A DNA stretch of 64,000 bases from NCBI RefSeq assembly GCF_016808335.1, contig NC_053138.1:15059900-15123899 (forward strand), read 5' to 3'. Of the stretch, positions 35,353 through 46,689 are shown piece by piece. The translations under genes were made by a program, and so were the position numbers. Below the pieces are notes generated by a model. That model had not been told where the DNA came from, did not search any database, and saw only the letters and a program-made list of their open reading frames with translations. Source of the stretch: Panicum virgatum (lineage: Eukaryota; Streptophyta; Magnoliopsida; Poales; Poaceae). Position 1 is the stretch's first letter. Every line of letters starts with the position of its first letter.

Positions 35353-37223
35353 ATGGAGAACAATAAGATCAAAAATTCAAAGCGGGTCGGGAATTTTGAG
35401 CTTCCAGGCTTCTTCAACTACCCTCCTTACTTCACGTAATTCACTCTTTGCTTGATACCTGCACAGTTAAAATTCTTTGGCTGTGTTGTTGTTGCTGTTG
35501 TTGGTGTCAGCATTTACTTAGTTATATGTAGCCGAAGTCAGATGGTTGACAGCATAATTTTACCCTTCAGTTTGCAGCCGTCCATAGCAACACGTGATGT
35601 ACAAGTGCGTCTATGGAAAGAGCTGATGCTTGAATATTGTCGAAGTCAACGGATATACATCATCTCACTAGAAGAAGATTTTCCGTTGTTCTCCAATCCT
35701 GCGATTCAAAGTGAGAAACTCTTTTGTTTCCCTTTTTCTAATTCTATGCTATCCAGTACCCTCTAATTTCAAAATTGATCGCTTTGTCAGTACCAACCTC
35801 TCCGTGCTGAGGTATAAGGTATGGGAACGTACCAGATGCAAACCAACCTCTTCGTGCAAACTATGAAAACTTTAATATGAGTCGTTGGATCGACATCCAA
35901 GGGGTATGGGGGATTGTATAATTTTACAATCTGGACCCGCCTTTGGATTGGATAATCACACTTTTGAAAATCCCCCCTCCCACCTCTCTGCGCCCCTCCC
36001 CTTGGATGTTGATCTGATGGCCCAGATTGAAGTTTCTATAGTTTATATGAAGAGGTTGGTCTGCACCTGATATGTTCCCATACCTTATACCTCAGCCGGC
36101 TATCAGCATTACTTTGTTCACCATCATGTGTATGAGTTGACCCTGGCTGTTGAACGACTAATATTCAAAGTTCAGTGTTTTCTTGATGGGGGATCTCTAT
36201 CCCGTGAGGCAAAAGAAGTTTTGCTTTCGGCTCTTGTTAGTGAAGGTGAATAGGAATATCTAAGGAACTTCCTGGTGAAAACAGGCCATATGCATTCAGA
36301 ACTGTTTAAGATGATGACCAGTGACATTTCACAACTGCATGATTAATTTGCAGGGCATGCGGAGTGGATGGACAAGAATTGCAACAAGTGTCTCATTCTC
36401 TGGCTAACAATACAAGATTGGGCTAACTACATATTGAACTTCGTGAGTAACTGCGCTTTTAATTTTTTTAAAACAAGAAAGTATTACACACATCCCCAGT
36501 GCCTCAGAGCTTCATAACTCATGCCTTTTTACTGCCTTTTATCTGTAGGTGAAGGAGAATGGATTGGGGAGCACAATGCCTGTTGAAGATATCCGCTCTG
36601 GATTTGACACACGTGGAACTGGTAAGCGAACATAATCTCTTGAAGTGGTGCTACCCGGACTCAACATTTTATTATTTTTCCTAATTCAAGCTGACCGACT
36701 TTTCCCTATGCACATTAACTGCCAAACTATCGTTCTACACTGGAGATTCTTGTATTTGTTCAAAGAAAATTTTCATGTTAACAGGAAGAAGATATTCTTC
36801 CTTATTTTTTAGGGCATGCAAAAAAAAAAAATAGCGGTGGATCAGGAGCTAAGTACATTTTATCACTTTGGAATTGCTGAGATATTTTTGTCACTTTCAG
36901 CCTCTGGGTCAGAACTCAGAAAAAAAAGTTTGTTACTATTTCAAGCCAAATGTTACTGTTTCTTTAAAGGAAATGTTCATTGCAGTAGTACTTAAATCAC
37001 ACACCCATAAAAAATAGCACCCTCCTATTTATATGAGCACAGTTACTACAAATCTTGGAATAGTTTCCATTTATATGCTTATTGGTTTAATTTCGTCAAT
37101 CATGAAGAACTTGCAGGAATTGATAGCATCATTCTAACGCGTGCGCTTCGACTGCTGGAGCAAAAGGGAAAGGCTGCTATATTCAAGGTCAATGATTGTG
37201 AAGGTGTAAAGTTCTGTATCTGA
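35353..37223 (+). CDS. VPS25: VPS25, ESCRT-II subunit, six exons, one with a missing AG acceptor
   Basis: Exons are 35353-35435, 35571-35710, 36192-36245, 36354-36442, 36549-36621 and 37108-37223, giving 184 residues, close to the usual ~180. Landmarks are FELPGFFNYPPYFTLQPS (the PPXY-type N-terminus), QVRLWKELMLEYCRSQ, EEDFPLFSNPAIQ, GHAEWMDK, KCLILWLTIQDWANYILNF, EDIRSGFDTRGTELAGID and a C-terminus EGVKFCI. Two winged-helix domains are expected. VPS25 links ESCRT-II to ESCRT-III during sorting of ubiquitinated membrane proteins into multivesicular bodies. Oddity: exon 3 should begin at GATCTCTATCC, but the two preceding bases are GG instead of AG. An AAAAG acceptor 24 nt downstream keeps the frame at a cost of eight residues. 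For the last exon I chose the acceptor GAAG at 37107, because it restores the conserved TEL block; one 9 nt further down also keeps the frame. Confidence 0.9.
35805..36096. mobile_element. MITE in VPS25 intron 2
   Basis: About 50 bp at each end are inverted repeats: GCTGAGGTATAAGGTATGGG on the left and its inverse on the right, extending to an ACCAACCTCTTC block. The interior is 190 bp and non-coding. A target duplication is not obvious. It ends 96 bp before the exon whose acceptor is abnormal. Confidence 0.78.
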
Positions 37224-38152
37224 ATTAGTACATTATGTGGGCAGTATCAACTATCTCAATTTTTTATGCAAACCAGTTATCTCGATTGAAGTTTTTGCAA
37301 ACCATTGTTTTGACAAAACATGTATACGTACGACATGATCATAGGGGAACAATGTAATGAGACGAACCTAGATCAAACAAATAAGAGGCTATGTAATGAG
37401 AAGTGGTACATCACAATAAATGGAGACACAAAACTATTCAAAGGAGAAACAAGACTGAGAATTGCCAGCCATTTCTGCTACTCTAGCACTTAGCATTCCC
37501 AAGGCTTCATTTGGCAAACCTATTGCTTTGTTATCTGTTGAAAAATGAGCAGGATGCATGCAGCTCACAGGCCAACTTCATTTTAATATCGGAATTATGA
37601 CAATTCAGTGTAGAATGTGCTTTGCTTTCTTGACTGACCCACTCACTGCATGGCGTGGAAGCTGATTTTGCATAGTTTAACTTAAGTACAATTAAAAGAT
37701 GCAACTGGACATGTTAATGCCTCTTCTTAGGCTCTACAGAAGGAACAGTGAAGATCCTCTCCAACTTTTATTGGATTATATGCAATACTGATATGACTGA
37801 ACTCCGTTCTTTTCCTCAGTTCAGTCCTACAACGTGTACGGTGTATCCAATGCAGATTGTCTGCAGTGCTGTGCCGATTGCTATTTATGAAAAAAAAAAT
37901 CAGTAAGCTGAGTAATGTTTAATGGGAAATATGATGCTATTCTCTCAGTGTAGTACTTATCACGGTACTTGTCACTTATTTATTTTTTGAACTGAACTTG
38001 TTTGTAAGGGAACGTGCATTCTCTTTTCGAATTGATGAGACGCGAATAATAAGACGACTGCTGGTAAACACTGAAGCAATATTATTGCAGTATTGAAGCG
38101 CAATTGGTCAACAATTTGGGGGTATGCCGTATGCATACATAATTGTTCTTCT
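37224..38152. other. 3' flank of VPS25
   Basis: AT-rich sequence without recognisable coding. It probably contains the 3' UTR. Confidence 0.45.
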
Positions 38153-38166
38153 AAAACCATTCAGAT

Positions 38167-39035
38167 GCAAACCATTGCACCACTTCTTTACAGATTGGCA
38201 TGGCGAAAGAACTTGAAAGTCAGTGATCAGTTAGTAAATCAGTGCTGGACTAGGGGGCTGTGGCGCATGTCAACGGTAGAGGAGATGGCACAGTTTGTTT
38301 TGCTCTGGGACTTGGTTCATGGTGTGGTGCTAAATGGGGAAGAGGACCGGATCATTTGGAAGTTCACTGTAGATGGCCTTTACACAACAAAATCTGCATA
38401 TGAGATACAGTTCAGAGGTTCATACTGCTCCTTCAAACCTGGTTACCTCTGGTCGGCGTATGCAGAGCCCAAGCATCGTTTTTTCTCTTGGCTACTAGTA
38501 CAAGAAAAGATCCTAACAGCGGATAAATTGCAAGCAAGGAACTGGCCCTGCAACCCGCTGTGTTTACTCTGCAAAATTGCCCCTGAATCTGCGCAGCACA
38601 TTTGCTTGCAGTGCCCCTACGCACAGCATGTTTGGGAGCTCGTGCAGTCTTAGTCACATGATCTGGTACGTAAGCCTGATGCAAACTCAACCATTGAAGA
38701 TTGGTGGACTGATAGCCTGCAGTCCATGCCGAAGGAGCAGAGAAGAACAAAAGCAGCCATCTTGATATACACGGTGTGGAATTTGTGGAATGAAAGAAAC
38801 AGGAGAACCTTTCAAGGAAAGGAGGCTGAACCTTTGATGGTGTTGCAACTGATCAAGGAGGAGATAGGTTTGCGCCTTAGGGCGTGTGGAAAATCTTGTG
38901 TTCCTTAGTTATCTATGTTATTTTACTTTGTGGCAAGAGCTCCTTCGTTTTTATGTAATATCACTTATGTAAGATCTGGACTTCTTCTTCTCCTAATATG
39001 ATTTGGCAGTGCTCCTGCCCTTCTTTTCAAAAAAA
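38167..39035 (+). mobile_element. 5'-truncated LINE fragment, same family as the LINE at 60522
   Basis: The frame ending at 38653 encodes the C-terminal part of LINE ORF2: RLAWRKNLKVSDQLVNQCWT, KHRFFSWLLVQEKILTADKL and a CLLCKIAPESAQHICLQC zinc-binding block. The minus-strand LINE at 60522-63281 has the same sequence of motifs (LAWRKGLKLRDEVDNQTWT, KHRFFTWLLVQGKIQTADNL). A stop at 38651-38653 splits the frame, and coding similarity resumes at about 38720 (VWNLWNERNRRTFQG). The element ends in an A-run. A 14-bp target duplication, AAAACCATTCAGAT, lies at 38153-38166 and ends at 39049. Confidence 0.9.
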
Positions 39036-39049
39036 AAAACCATTCAGAT

Positions 39050-39350
39050 AATGCTTTCTTCTGTTAAAAGAAAATCAGATAATGTGCTTTCAGGAGCTTC
39101 CCCTGTCTGCCTGGGCGTTGCCAGCTCTGACACGGCTTGTCGGCTTGGGAAAACAACTCGCTGGCTTCGTTGATCCAGCATCTGAATCCATGGCAGCGGG
39201 AGTGTCCTTGCTTACTGCAGTACTAGACCTTGGGGGCCATGAGGATCAAAGAATGCGTGTCGCTCTAGGCTATCCCTGAAGACGAAGACGTTGAGGTGGT
39301 TCCACGTATCGTCAGGACAAGCTGGATTTCCTCCAACACCCTCTTCCCCA
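39050..39350. other. Short gap between the LINE and an F-box gene
   Basis: No gene supported. It includes the old 3' coding end of the F-box gene in a shifted frame (to about 39266), see the F-box entry. Confidence 0.4.
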
Positions 39351-40442
39351 TCACATCGTACAGCGCCACCCAACACCTCCGCGATCCCCCAGTAGAATCA
39401 CATCCTCCTGCCCTTCCGTGCGAGGGTTCATCGCCCAGCATGCACGCCGCAACGGCGACGGTAGGTCCACCCGGACTCGGAGCGTCCAGCTCGCGTCGTC
39501 GTCGTGGTCCTCCAGTACCCAGAGCTCCATGGAGCCGTCAAGAAAATCCGCCATGGCCAGCATCCCGTCCACCTGTAGCAGGGAGAGCTCCCGTCCTCCG
39601 GAGTAGCGGGCCACCCTCAGCGGCGGGCGGCGTATCCTCCGGAACGTCTCTGACTCGGTGTCGAACGCCACGATCTTGCCGGTTTCCTCCGCCCCGGGAT
39701 ACCGCCCGCTATCCATCGGGAGCAGAACCGGGGGGTAGCGCGACCCAAGCCAGTGGAGCCTGCCGCGAAGGGCGACGTGGTGGAGTGGGAGGGCGTAGCC
39801 GATAGGGACGAAGAGGGGCGCTGGCCCGAGCCGACGGGCCTCGGCGGCCTCGAGCGAGCAGACGTGGTGCGACCACCCTGCTTGTGGGCCGTTGGTGACG
39901 CACAGGACACGGTGCTCGCCGGATGGCTCGTGGGTGTAGAATCCGCAGGGCAGCATGAAGGTGCCGGGGGTGCGGGGCACCGCGGCCCACCGCCGCGCCA
40001 CCGGGTCGCACACGAAGAAATCCCTGTCCCGCACGCCGTTGGGGTGCCTCTCGAACAGCAGCAGCCCGTCGAAGGCGGCGATCATGGCGTACCCGCTCCA
40101 ACCCCTGGGAGGTCTGGGTCTCGTGTACTCCGGGTACTGGACGTGGAGACGCCGCCGGCTCGTCGCCTCGCCGAGGGTGGCCAACAGCGGGATGGTTTCG
40201 AGCGCGCCGCTCGAGCTCGGGCCGTGGCGGTGGAGGATGAGCTCGTGGGGCCGGCGGCGGGCATGGGCGGCGACGAAGGCGGCGCTGGTGGTGATGCGGT
40301 GCCATGCCTTGCAGACCGCACGGGAGCGGAGGACGGCGGCGCACGGGAGGCGGAGCAGGATCTCGGTGGCCACGTCGTCGTTTATATATGGTGGTGATGA
40401 CCTCGCTGCTGCTTGCCGTTTGGTCGCCGGCTCCGTCATCAT
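39351..40442 (-). CDS. F-box protein, C-terminus altered by a probable 1-nt shift
   Basis: From the MMTEPATKRQ start at 40442 the frame gives 363 residues. An F-box lies near the N-terminus (INDDVATEILLRLPCAAVLR, then RAVCKAWHRITTS). A plant F-box-associated region of beta-repeat type follows, with AFDGLLLFERH, ARRWAAVPRTPGTFML and DTESETFRRIRRPP. It would be the substrate-binding subunit of an SCF ubiquitin ligase; the target is unknown. It is a diverged paralogue of the two minus-strand F-box copies at 45485 and 58546. In those, the C-terminus continues past the GDC block into LGLYHL. Here the equivalent LYDVMGKRVLEEIQL lies in another frame, so the protein ends early at GWRCTM. An upstream in-frame ATG at 40490 adds 16 residues without family resemblance. 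Confidence 0.82.
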   Translation of the reverse strand: MMTEPATKRQAAARSSPPYINDDVATEILLRLPCAAVLRSRAVCKAWHRITTSAAFVAAHARRRPHELILHRHGPSSSGALETIPLLATLGEATSRRRLHVQYPEYTRPRPPRGWSGYAMIAAFDGLLLFERHPNGVRDRDFFVCDPVARRWAAVPRTPGTFMLPCGFYTHEPSGEHRVLCVTNGPQAGWSHHVCSLEAAEARRLGPAPLFVPIGYALPLHHVALRGRLHWLGSRYPPVLLPMDSGRYPGAEETGKIVAFDTESETFRRIRRPPLRVARYSGGRELSLLQVDGMLAMADFLDGSMELWVLEDHDDDASWTLRVRVDLPSPLRRACWAMNPRTEGQEDVILLGDRGGVGWRCTM

Positions 40443-40844
40443 CGTCGCGAATTCACGATTGTTTTTTTTTATCGCTATAAATGTCATCATATCTCCCTAC
40501 CAGCCGCCTGTATATGTAGCTATACGCATCCACACGACGAGACGTACACATATTCCCTCGCGGATCGGATAAGGAGTTCTAGCTTGTACGAGTAAGGGGA
40601 GCTACTAATACGATACGGGTAGGATTCAATCCTGGTTTAGGGGCCCAGGCCCACATGCAGTAACCGCGGTCCATCGATGTTGGTCTGGAGTTTCTTTTTG
40701 TCGCACAGGTTTACCGGCCCATATAAATCAAGGCCCAACGGTCCGGATGGGCCTGGAGCGGGTCGAACCAATGGTTAGCCGATGCTAATGGGCCCCTTTT
40801 GGATCAGAGCCTCAAAACCATGGAACCAAAGGGTTGAGGGTTCC

Positions 40845-41686
40845 GAGGTGTTGGTAACGCTCTGTTCTCGCTGGAAGCGCCTCGTTCCCCTGCTACAGCG
40901 CGACTTCCAGACAATTCTCGCTCCCACCGCCGGATTCGCTGGCTCTTCTCGTCGCCGGTGGCCTATGTGTCGCCGGTGAGCTTGGAGAGCCATGGATCCG
41001 GTGGGTGGTGTACATATCCCCTCCTATTAAAGTACATCTAGCTAGGTTAGGGTTAGGGTCCTTCGCTTCGATGGCGACGCGAAGGCGAGTTTACCCCGGT
41101 GGCCTGGGGTTCAGGCGACCAGTGCTTTTGTCCCTCCAGAGCATCTCCGGCGACTGCGGCGTTGGTGGCGGATTTTTTGGAGATGTAGCTGTGAGGTATG
41201 TTTACTTCTATTTTGAGAAATCGGGTTGGAGTCTGATTCCCACCTATTTTGGTGGTTTATCTTTCCTTCGGGTTTACTCGTCGTCTGGTGATTCGGGGTC
41301 GCCTGCGAACCTTGAGGCGTCTGACCCCATGTCTCCCGACGATGTGATGGCCACTAGCCATCTTCTTCAGCCAGAGCGTTCAACGATTCCAGTGCACATC
41401 GACAACTTTGATGTGCTAATCCTGATGGCAACGGAAAAGTATGAAGTTTCTTCGTTGGGATGGAGTTCGGTTTCAAGTTGCAAGCTTGATGTGTTTCCCC
41501 TCCAACTTCTGGTGCGATGAGAGCTCGTCGGGTGGCTGCCCCGAACGCCGATGACAAAGACCACCGGGAAGATCTTTGCAAGGATTGAGTTGTATTTTTT
41601 TTCTTTCAAGGGTGTCTTTGTAAGAACTGGAATGTAAATTTTAAAAACTATATGTGAAATAAAAAAACCCGGTTTCTCAAAAAAAA
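40845..41686 (+). mobile_element. Retroposed element of unknown type, poly(A)-ended
   Basis: A 12-bp direct repeat, GTTGAGGGTTCC, flanks it at 40833-40844 and 41687-41698, and an A-run ends the insert just before the right repeat. Together these indicate target-primed reverse transcription. The insert of 842 bp holds an open frame (41005-41520, or from the ATG at 41071) with no zinc finger, endonuclease or polymerase motif that I recognise. It could be a non-autonomous LINE, a chimeric 5' truncation, or a retroposed transcript. Confidence 0.8.
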
Positions 41687-41831
41687 GTTGAGGGTTCCCG
41701 ACGCCGCCGCCTCCTCCTCTGGCTCGGGTAGGACAGGAGGGCCGCGCCTGCAACAACTGGAGCTCCAAATTCCAATTCCCCGTTCCCCCGCCGCGGCGCC
41801 CAATTCGCCAACTACCACGCCGCGCCTCGCT

Positions 41832-42300
41832 ATGCCGCCATCCTTGGTCGTCCGCCGCAAGCGCTCCCTGTCCCTGTCGCCCGACTTCGGCTCCGCGTGC
41901 ACACGCACGCACCCGACGCCGGTGACGCAGTAGGCAACTGATGTCAAGGCCGAGGCCGGGACGGAGCCGGCGCTGCTGCCCGACGACATGCTCCTAGAGG
42001 TGTTCAAGCGCCAGCCGCCGCGCGACGTCGTCCGCTGCGCCGCCGCCGTGCCACTTCGGAGTCTTCATTAACCCGTTCGTGTTTGTCGCGGGCGTCATCC
42101 TTGGTGCCTGCCCCCTCCCGCCGGCGTGCGGCGTGGTCCTCGCCGACTCCCGCGCCCTGCGCCTCCTGCTGCATGAGCTCGGCCCCGTCTTCAACCGCGA
42201 GCTCACAGCTCAGGCTCCTCGTCTGCAGCCCGCTCGACAAGCGTGTGCGGGCGCTGGGCGGCGACGTCGTGGCGAGTCAGCATGGCAGCAGGGGCAGGAC
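41832..42300 (+). pseudogene. F-box gene remnant
   Basis: A short frame MPPSLVVRRKRSLSLSPDFG stops at about 41930. In a shifted frame an F-box core follows at about 41975-42045 (LLPDDMLLEVFKR, then PPRDVVRCAAA). Another shift leads to DSRALRLLLHELGPVFNREL. The pieces are in the right order for an F-box protein but in three frames, so it is a decayed copy. The retroposed element at 40845 sits in its promoter side. Confidence 0.6.
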
Positions 42301-42763
42301 GGGCGGCGCGCGGCGGAGAAGGCGAAGGAGGAGGCGCGGCGCACGCACGCACCTGCTTGTCAAGAGGCTCCTTCCCTCACTGAATGGTTCGACCCACCAG
42401 AAACATTGGTGCAACGATGGATCACGTGGTGCTCCTCGCCTCACTGAATGGATGGTTGGTTAGTTTCAGGGTCGCTCCACGGTGCACCTACGCCCATCTT
42501 GACGGGCACACCCACGCTACCACGCGCCGCCCATCTTGGCCCGCCCGCCGCCGCCTTTCTTCTTCGCTCGCCCGGGCGATTCCGCATAAATATCACACGA
42601 ATCTCTTGCATCCCATCCCACACAAATATCTCTCCTCGCTTCTCCAGAATCGAAATCCGAAACAGAATCTCCCCACCCCACCCACGCAAGTCTTCTTCCA
42701 CGCCCACGCTTCTTCCCCTCTCTGCCATCCACCCCACCGCCAATCCCCATCCCGCTCCTCCCT

Positions 42764-43941
42764 ATGGCGGAAAATCTACCTATCTTTGTGATCCACGAGA
42801 TCTCCGCCCGGCTCCCGTGCGAGGTGGACCGCCTCCACATGGCGCTTGCCTGCCGATGGTGGCGTCAGGCCCTCGCGCTGGAGGAGGCCCCGCCCCTGCT
42901 CCGCCGACTGCCATGGCTCGTCTTCCCCTTTGAGGCGGGGCCGAGCTTCTGCTGCATCGCATCGCATGTGATGGTGGCATCTACAGCACCACGCACCACG
43001 TGCGTGCCCCGGAGCACGAGCGCCGCGCTCGCTACTTCGGCTCGCACGACGGCCGTTGGCTCCTGCTCGCCGCCAGCCGCCTCGGCACGAACATGGTCAC
43101 CAACGTCCGCAACGGAGTCGGATACTTCATGCCGGACAAGTCCGTTGATCCGCGGGGGGAGATCAACTTCGGCATGTACATCCACACCGCCGCGCTCTCC
43201 TGTTCACCAGGTGAACCAAACTGCATCGGCGCGGCCGTGGTTCAGGACCTGGCAGACCTCCGCGCCCCGCGGCGGGTGGCCTTTTTCACCGTCGGGGACG
43301 GTGGCGCCGAGTACGCGGTGGATCCACTCCCCGAGGAGTTTGATGAACATCCTGAAGATATTCTTCACTTTAGCGGTGCTTTCCATGTGCTGACAAGGGA
43401 CGAGCATGTCCATGCCTGGAAGCCTGTCTTCTCCAACAACGGAGATGTACGCCTGGATTCTCATCACTATATCTTCTGCCACGACGGACGGTCCTACGAG
43501 GAGTATGTCTATGGTCGCTACCTCGTGCAGTCCCGCAGCGAGCTGCTCATGGCTGTCAAGTTGTCTCCAGATTTGGACTCCAGTACAGGCTTCGCTTCTG
43601 GATTCAGACTATTTCGGATGGCTCGGATGCTTAACCTCGAGGTAGTTGCTGGCCTCACATACTGCTACTGGGAGGAGATTACTGATCTCGATGGAAGAAT
43701 CTTGTTCCTCGGCCGAGGATGCTCGAGATGTTACGAGGTACAAGCTTTCCCAGGCTTCGCGGAGGGCGTCTACTTCGCCGACGACAGGACATTCCACTAT
43801 TCCTACAGGATTGCGCATAACCTTCCATTTCCGTGCTTGGACAATGGAAGGTGCATAGGAATGCCTGGTCCCGTCGATCGTTGTTTTCCTATGGATCAGG
43901 ACTCATCAGACTATTCATCGCCAATCTGGCTTCTCCCCTGA
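42764..43941 (+). pseudogene. F-box/DUF295 gene interrupted by a 5-bp duplication
   Basis: The first frame, from the ATG at 42764, has an F-box-like start (FVIHEISARLPCEVDRLHMA, then ACRWWRQAL) and runs to FCCIASHV. The second frame, open to the stop at 43941, starts upstream of 43000 and continues with HHVRAPEHERRARYFGSHDG, HVHAWKPVF, EEYVYGRYLVQSRSELLMAV, a LFRMARM segment and FADDRTFHYSYRI. These are the order and motifs of DUF295 proteins. The two frames differ by two positions, and the junction holds ATCGCATCGC at 42956-42965, a direct 5-bp duplication. Removing one unit makes the frame continuous. The sequence is otherwise intact, so the lesion is young or an assembly artefact. Function would be that of an F-box-type adaptor; the target is unknown. 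Confidence 0.8.
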
Positions 43942-45484
43942 GATTTGCAACATTGTGGCGATTGCCTCGTCTAGATGGATGGCCTACTCTTCTCCGGCTT
44001 GGCTTCTCCCCAGGTTTTTTTTGCTACGACTCTCTACCTCCATTCGATTAGTCTGATGTTGTTGTGCCACAGATGATGCGAGTGTTCGCTGTGACATTGT
44101 ACAGACTGTGAGACTGAAACTATTGCTGAAAACTGAGATCATTGCCGTGCCTTGAGGTTCTTTCTTGTATTCTGTGGAAATATATTAGTTTGCGCTGAAT
44201 GCATAAATGGTTACTAGTTGTGACCTTGGGAAGTAATAGACAAACTATTCTGAAATATTTGTCTTTGCGATCAGAGTTTTTCCTTATGATTTCACCCTAA
44301 CAATGAATTAGATTGATATGCTTGGAATCTAAACTTGTGTGATTCAGTACCCTTAATTAGTTTACCATTGGGTACCCTGGCATGGTACTGATGCAAGCAG
44401 CTCTGTTCTGGTTGATCATCGCTCTAAGAAGATTATTTGAATCGCTAACGTTGACTGTGAACATGTGCATGTGAGTGCTGAGTACTGACATATTTCTGAT
44501 AGATTGTTTATATTTGCATGGCATTTGAACTCTGATCATGAATCTCTAGCCGCATGTTCATTATGTTCTAGAGATGACTACAAGGTTAGCATGTGGGTGC
44601 TTGTCGTTACTTAACTACTGAAGTACTATTTTGCAGAGGTTTAATTGCAGAATCTTTATTAACTGACTGGTGGCATGGCTGCTCGTTTTTTTCTGTTTGA
44701 AATGCCCTTGATAGCTGACTTTTGTTCTATGAATGGATCAATTACTACTTGGTTAATCCTGCTATATTTTGCTCTTTAAGTAGGCAATAGACACTATCTT
44801 ATCCAAGCTAGAATGCAGACATGGTTGTTTTTTGTGCTCATGATGCCATGAAAATGCAGAAAAACGGGCATGTTGGTATTTATATATTCTTGATAGATTA
44901 GGTGTACTTTCCACTTTGCGTGAAGTCTAATTGCATAGCATCTGAACTTTGATTACTGGCACTTACAAAGTTACATTTCAGTGACTCATTTGCTAGTCAG
45001 AGATCTTTAAGAATTACACTTGTTCATAGAGGCTGGTTATAGATTGAATAGTAGAATGCAAATCTACTGTCTGAGTTTACATTTCTATCTGCTGTAAATG
45101 TCATGTTGTGCCTGTACCATGTAAATTAATTTTCCTTCAGAATCAGAACTTATGAATGATGGCTCCATTGATTCTTGACTCCATACTTTTCTATGGCTTG
45201 ATTAAGTAGAAATGCTCCTGAATGAATCCTCTTCAGGCCTTAATTTCAGAAGTCAGCCTTCTATAGCCTTCGGCCTTCCAGATCATACGGTATCTGTCAG
45301 TCGCATCAGAAGATTGCTTCCTGTTATGTCATGATTGGTTGTCACGGACATGTGGAGAAATTATGCCAAAGCATACACACAATTACTTTCTAGAAAACTC
45401 AAATTCTAACAAACTTTAAAAGAAACTGCTAATCCTGGAGGATTGAGGAGCACTGGCAGCGTTGGCTCTAGATTTATTAGGATT
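43942..45484. other. Gene-free AT-rich stretch between DUF295 and F-box genes
   Basis: No coding exon or transposon ends recognised. From about 45240 the sequence is the 3' flank shared with the F-box copy at 58546. Confidence 0.5.
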
Positions 45485-46689
45485 CTAGAGAGTCGAGGAA
45501 CGTGTGACGCTTAAGGCTATCACGGAACAGAAGAATATGCAGCGGGGTGTGAGGAACAAAATTCCCTGGCTGATCATCATCATCAGTAGTAAATAATTGG
45601 AATGGATACGCTTCAACATCCTTTCCTTCGTCAGATGGTACAGTCCCAGCGTGTAGTCCCAGCAGTCTCCCAAAAGAATCACATTTTGATCATCCACACC
45701 TGGCTTGATCGCCAGCGTTGCCTGCCGCAGCGCTGGCGGCAAGCGGACCAAGAGCCGTCGCGCCCAGCTCTCGTCGTTGTCGTAGTCCTCCAGCACCCAG
45801 AGGTCCATGAATCCATCGTAAAAGGCCGCCATGGCGAGCTTCCCGTCCATCTCCAGCAAGCTGAGCTCCTCGTAGGTGCGGTCGTCCCTCCTCCGTGGCG
45901 GGCGAGGTATCCGTCGGAACGTCTCTGCCACGGTGTCGAACGTTAAGATCATGTCTTCGTGCACCACTTGGCCAGGCACATCGTCTGGAAACAGGACCCA
46001 GGGATGATACAGCCAGTGGAGCTTGCCGCGACAGTTGAGGTTACGAAAGGGAGGCGTGGCGTAGTATTGGATGACCGCGCGCGCTGGTCCCAGTCGGCGG
46101 GCCTCGCCGCCGCCGGCGACTTGGAGCGAGGAAACATAGTGCGATCCGTGTTGGTCGTCGGTGAAGTACAGGATCCGGTGCTCGCCTGATGGCCCGTGAA
46201 GGTAGAAGCCGCAGACCAGGATACTGGTGCCCGGCGGACGAGGCAGCTTGCTCCATTGCCGTGTCGCCGGGCTGTAGATGAAGTAATCGATTCCAAAACC
46301 TCTCTGGAAGAGCAGGAGCCCGTCGCAAGAACCGATCAAGGAGTAGCCCCTCCAGCAGTGTTCCGGGGGTCCCGTGTACTCGGGGTACCTAACTTTGAGG
46401 CACCGGCGCCTCGTCTTGTCGAGGGCGAGGAGGGGGATGGTGTCCAGTAGCGTGCTGCTCACGCAGTGGCGCTGGATGACGACGAGGTCGTCGACGGGGC
46501 AGCGGCGGCCGTAGGCGGCGAGGAAGGCGGGGCCGGTGGTGGTGCGGTGCCATGCCTTGCAGACGGCACGGAAGCGGCGGACGGCTCCGGGCGGGAGGCG
46601 GGGTAGGAATAGGATCTCTCCGTCAGCACGTCGTCGTTCAGAACTTGGGTGGCCGCCGCCGCCGCCGCTCCCGATAATGTAGCGACCAT
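45485..46689 (-). pseudogene. F-box gene copy with two frameshifts
   Basis: The copy is nearly identical to the intact F-box gene at 58546-59745. From the shared start MVATLSGA at 46689 the frame runs into the F-box (LNDDVLTE) and then shifts at about 46602-46625. There this copy has eight extra bases relative to the intact copy, and the F-box core EILLRLPPGAVRR is disrupted. The rest of the body is open. A second difference near 45603-45610, five extra bases, changes the C-terminus: the intact RIQLFTTDDDDQPG becomes RIHSNYLLLMMM. It is therefore probably non-functional as an F-box adaptor, although a truncated protein from a different start remains possible. Confidence 0.85.

Noticed and set aside
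41367..42007. Minus-strand frames opposite the retroposed insert and F-box remnant
   Set aside because: They cross the insertion boundary at 41686, so they cannot be ancestral coding sequence.
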